Made by a program: the position numbers and the translations under genes. Positions 61,171-64,000 of a stretch of DNA of 64,000 nt are shown one piece after another. The notes beneath the pieces were generated by a model. The model made no database searches. It worked only from the letters and a program-made list of their open reading frames with translations, and had not been told where the DNA came from. The stretch covers positions 11,593,821-11,657,820 of the forward strand of contig CM067081.1 of assembly GCA_034008185.1 (NCBI GenBank). Direction: 5' to 3'. Position 1 is the first letter of the stretch. Every line of letters starts with the position of its first letter. The stretch is from Gorsachius magnificus (taxonomy: Eukaryota > Chordata > Aves > Pelecaniformes > Ardeidae).

Positions 61171-62511
61171 GGAGTCCTGAAGGGCTTCCTGTCCAGGAAG
61201 GCTGGACTCTCTTCAAGAAGGAAATCCTGGAGGCACAGGAGCAGGCCTTCCCCATGTGCCAAAAGATGAGCCAGTGGGGAAAAAGACCAGCCTGGGTGAA
61301 CAGAGAGATTTGGGTGGGACTCAGGGAAAAAAAAAAGAGTTTATGACCTTTGGAAGAAGGGGGCACACTACTCAGAGGGACTACAAGGATGTCGTGAGGT
61401 TACACAGGGAGAAAATGAGAAGGGCCAAAACCCAGCTAGAACTTAATCTGGCTACTGCCGTAAAAGACAATAAAATGTTTCTATAAATATATTAGCAACA
61501 AAGGGAGGGCTAAGGAGAATCTCAATCTTTTATTGGATGCGGGGGGAAAAATAGTGACAAAGGGCTCAGGATTGGGGCCAGTATTGTTTAATCTCTTTAT
61601 CAGTGACCTGGATGAGGGGATTAGGTGCACCCTCAGCAAGTTTGCAGACGACACCAAATTGGGAGGAAATGTTGATCTGCCTGAGGTTAAGGAAGGCTCT
61701 ACAGAGGGATCTAGACAGGCTGGTTTGATGGGCTGTGGCCAATCGTATGAGGTTCAACAAGTACCGGGTCCTGCACTTGGGTCACGACAACCCTGTACAA
61801 TGCTACAGGCTTGGGGAAGAGTGGCTGGAAAGCTGCCCAGCAGAAAAGGACCTGGGGGTGCTGGTTGACAGACAGCAGAATATGAGCCAGCAGTGTGCCC
61901 AGGTGGCCAAGGCGGCCAATGGCATCCTGGCTTGTATCAGGAATAATGTGGCCAGCAGGAGTAGGGCAGTGATCATGCCCCTGTACTCAGCACTGGTGAG
62001 GCTGCACCTTGAATACTGTGTTCAGTGTTGGGCCCGTCACTACAGGAAAGACGTTGCATTGCTGGAACATGTCCAGAGGAGAGCAACCAAGCTGGGGAGG
62101 GGTCTGGAGCACAAGGCTGATGGGGAGCGGCTGGGGGAGCTGGAGATGTTCAGCCTGGAGAAGAGGAGGCTGAGGGGAGACCTGATCGCCCTCTGCAACT
62201 GCCTGACAGGAGGGGGTAGTGAGGTGGGGGGTCAGTCTCTTCTCCCAAGTAACAAGTGATAGGACAAGAGGAAATGTCCTGAAGTTGTGCCAGGGGAGGT
62301 TTAGATTAGATATTAGGGAAATTTCTTCACATAAGGGTTTGTCAAGCACTGGAACAGGCTGCCCAGGGAAGTGGTCTAGTCCACCCATGGAGGTATCTAA
62401 AAGACATGTAGTTGTGGTGCTTAGGAACATGGTTTCGTGGTTGACTTGGCAGTGCTAGGTTGACAGTTAATCTTGGAGGTCCTTTCCAACTTAAATTATT
62501 CTATGATTCTA
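61171..62511 (+). mobile_element. CR1 LINE, 5'-truncated with internal deletion
   Basis: The first part (61,171-61,555) corresponds to the region before the RT (K-T-Q-L-E-L-N-L-A near 61,425). It then jumps at about 61,560 to the RT palm ([15 protein letters not shown]), so the N-terminal half of the RT has been lost. F-A-D-D-T-K-L-G-G follows at about 61,640, the C-terminal part is open from 61,735 to 62,259, and the 3' tail ends TTCTATGATTCT near 62,511. Confidence 0.93.
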
Positions 62512-64000
62512 CTCCCAGTGATGGCAGAGAGTTTTCCTTATGCGTCCCATACGACAATTATATTCACTAAGTATTTTAAACAGTTTCATAGAGCATATGT
62601 TTCTTGAAAAGAAATAGCCCGAATGTCCCATAGATCAAAGACCAGCCTTTATTCATTGCCTGTGTTATATTTTTTGCTAGAGTTTGTAAAATACTGTGGC
62701 TGTAGTGAAAATCTATTGCTTGTCCCTCTCCATTACATCAGAGCCTGCAGTATATCCCACTGATACTGGAAATCATGAAACATAACTGCAAAGGAGTGTA
62801 TCACCACAAAACCCCATCTGGCACTCATTTGGAACATTGTGTTAAACCTTCTGATAGTAACACACTGTTGAACATTATACTACATTAACATGTCCTGGTA
62901 AATTAAAGATTAACCTATGTCTTGGCTTGTAGTGTCACATGGAACTCAAATATCAGCGTGTGAAAGACTTGATTCTCTGCTCCACCTGCTGCTGGTGTCC
63001 ACAACTGATGGCTTCATTCCTGCTGACATGAAGGGAGTTTCACCTGAATTAGGCTAGCAGGTTTTATTTTTTCTAATAGATTTTGAGGAAAAAAAAAGAG
63101 TTAACACAGGTGATCTTAAACAGATTTGATAGTTACCTTTTTAAACAAAAAATCAAGATCTGCAAGAGCTTAAATACTGTAAAAGAAATACTTACCAAAG
63201 AAGTCAAAACTAGAGATAAAAAATAGTACTGAGGAAGTAAGAAGCATCAGCCTTTCTCCAGGAGCAGCTGACATCTTCCTGCATGTGATTTGAGCCATAC
63301 TCACTGCGCTACTCTGGAAAGAAAAAAACAAACCTACCCAGTCTTTAGTCCTGCTTGCCTACTGGTGCCAGTTATTCAGTACCTCCAGAGTCATATTTTT
63401 CTTTCCACATTAAAGAGCAAACCTTAAGAAGAACCCCCACAAACAAGCCTGAAATGAGCTGCATGAATTATGGGAACTGAAGCCCAGAGGAAAATATGAT
63501 AGGTTAGAAAATGTGGTTACCACTGGAAGCATCGAGAACCAGCAATAAGGTGGCCAGGGCTTTCATTTAAAAGCCACCACCTGGAAGTTCAGCAGAAGTC
63601 CTGGCTCTAAAAGTATAACCTTCTACCTTATTATGTAATTCTTCAATAAAATATGCCAAAACTAAGCCAATTTTTGGGAAAGATAATCAGCTGAATAAAT
63701 AGTAAGTATCCACGTGTACACGGACATACATATAATGAAGAAGATCCAGGAGCGGGACCAGTTCTGTCACAGTAATCATCTGTTTTGCCCAAATCCTGAA
63801 ATGTGAGCTGGAAAAACACTCATACCTTGCTCAGGTTTGCACTCAGGCTGGCACTTAGAATAATCTGCTGCTTAAATGGTTTGGCTGAGCAGATTTGTCC
63901 TTAGTTTCAGTCTCTGGGATATTCTTATACAGCCGGGAGTGACATAGATGTCAATTTTATTAGAAGTCAGTTTGCTCTTAGTTGAGTATGCTTCTGGTTT
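62512..64000. other. Non-genic AT-rich DNA
   Basis: No gene, RNA or named repeat was recognised up to the window end. Confidence 0.5.

Noticed and set aside
1..64000. CRISPR arrays, bacterial operons, rRNA or tRNA genes
   Set aside because: No spaced direct repeats of CRISPR type, no operon-like gene packing and no recognisable structural RNA were seen; the window is vertebrate nuclear DNA.

Overview
This window looks like a piece of a bird nuclear genome. The evidence is five sizeable CR1-type non-LTR retrotransposons plus CR1 fragments, their 3' ends in the typical avian form (ATTCTATGATTCTG-like octamer tails, 'GGTCCCTTCCAACC' motif), an ERVL-like family of LTR elements whose LTRs begin TGTCCTGGTTT and end TTAAACCACGACA, and one host exon that reads as exon 1 of the melatonin receptor 1B gene in its avian form. 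No bacterial-type operons, CRISPR arrays, tRNA or rRNA genes were seen. The species cannot be named from the sequence.

Layout. From 1 to about 22.2 kb there is AT-rich non-genic DNA with CR1 copies (2.8-3.65 kb plus; 15.4-16.5 kb minus) and two solo LTRs (9,958-10,489 minus with a perfect 5-bp target duplication; 14,720-15,249 plus). A decayed but nearly full-length env-less ERVL-like provirus lies at 22,198-28,570: 5' LTR, tRNA-Lys-like primer site, membrane-rich gag leader with a 30-bp minisatellite, gag, an in-frame TAG, protease, RT, RNase H, integrase, 3' LTR. A third solo LTR (33,946-34,521) sits directly upstream of a CpG island that carries the only host gene part, MTNR1B exon 1 (34,879-35,089, phase-1 donor at 35,090). 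Intron 1 or intergenic DNA follows. A second, inverted and internally deleted copy of the same ERV family is at 45,105-47,870. The last 14 kb is rich in CR1: 50.1-51.4 (+), 53.6-53.8 (+), 55.65-57.13 (+), 58.11-60.85 (-), 61.17-62.51 (+).

Main points of interest. (1) The two ERV copies are visibly diverged in gag but almost identical over about 780 bp of protease/early RT, with abrupt edges, which suggests gene conversion or recombination. These near-identical inverted blocks flank the MTNR1B exon. (2) In both copies gag ends in TAG with pol in the same frame, and 10 nt downstream there is a perfect 6-bp hairpin: a candidate stop-codon readthrough signal. (3) The provirus has 5' and 3' LTRs that agree over the first ~250 bp and then belong to different subtypes. 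(4) MTNR1B exon 1 has ATC where the start ATG is expected and no in-frame ATG, and no exon 2 is visible in the next 29 kb. (5) The gag leader encodes several predicted membrane segments followed by a Thr/Ala-rich decapeptide repeat.

All similarity statements are by eye from the sequence and from knowledge of the families; no alignment or database search was run.
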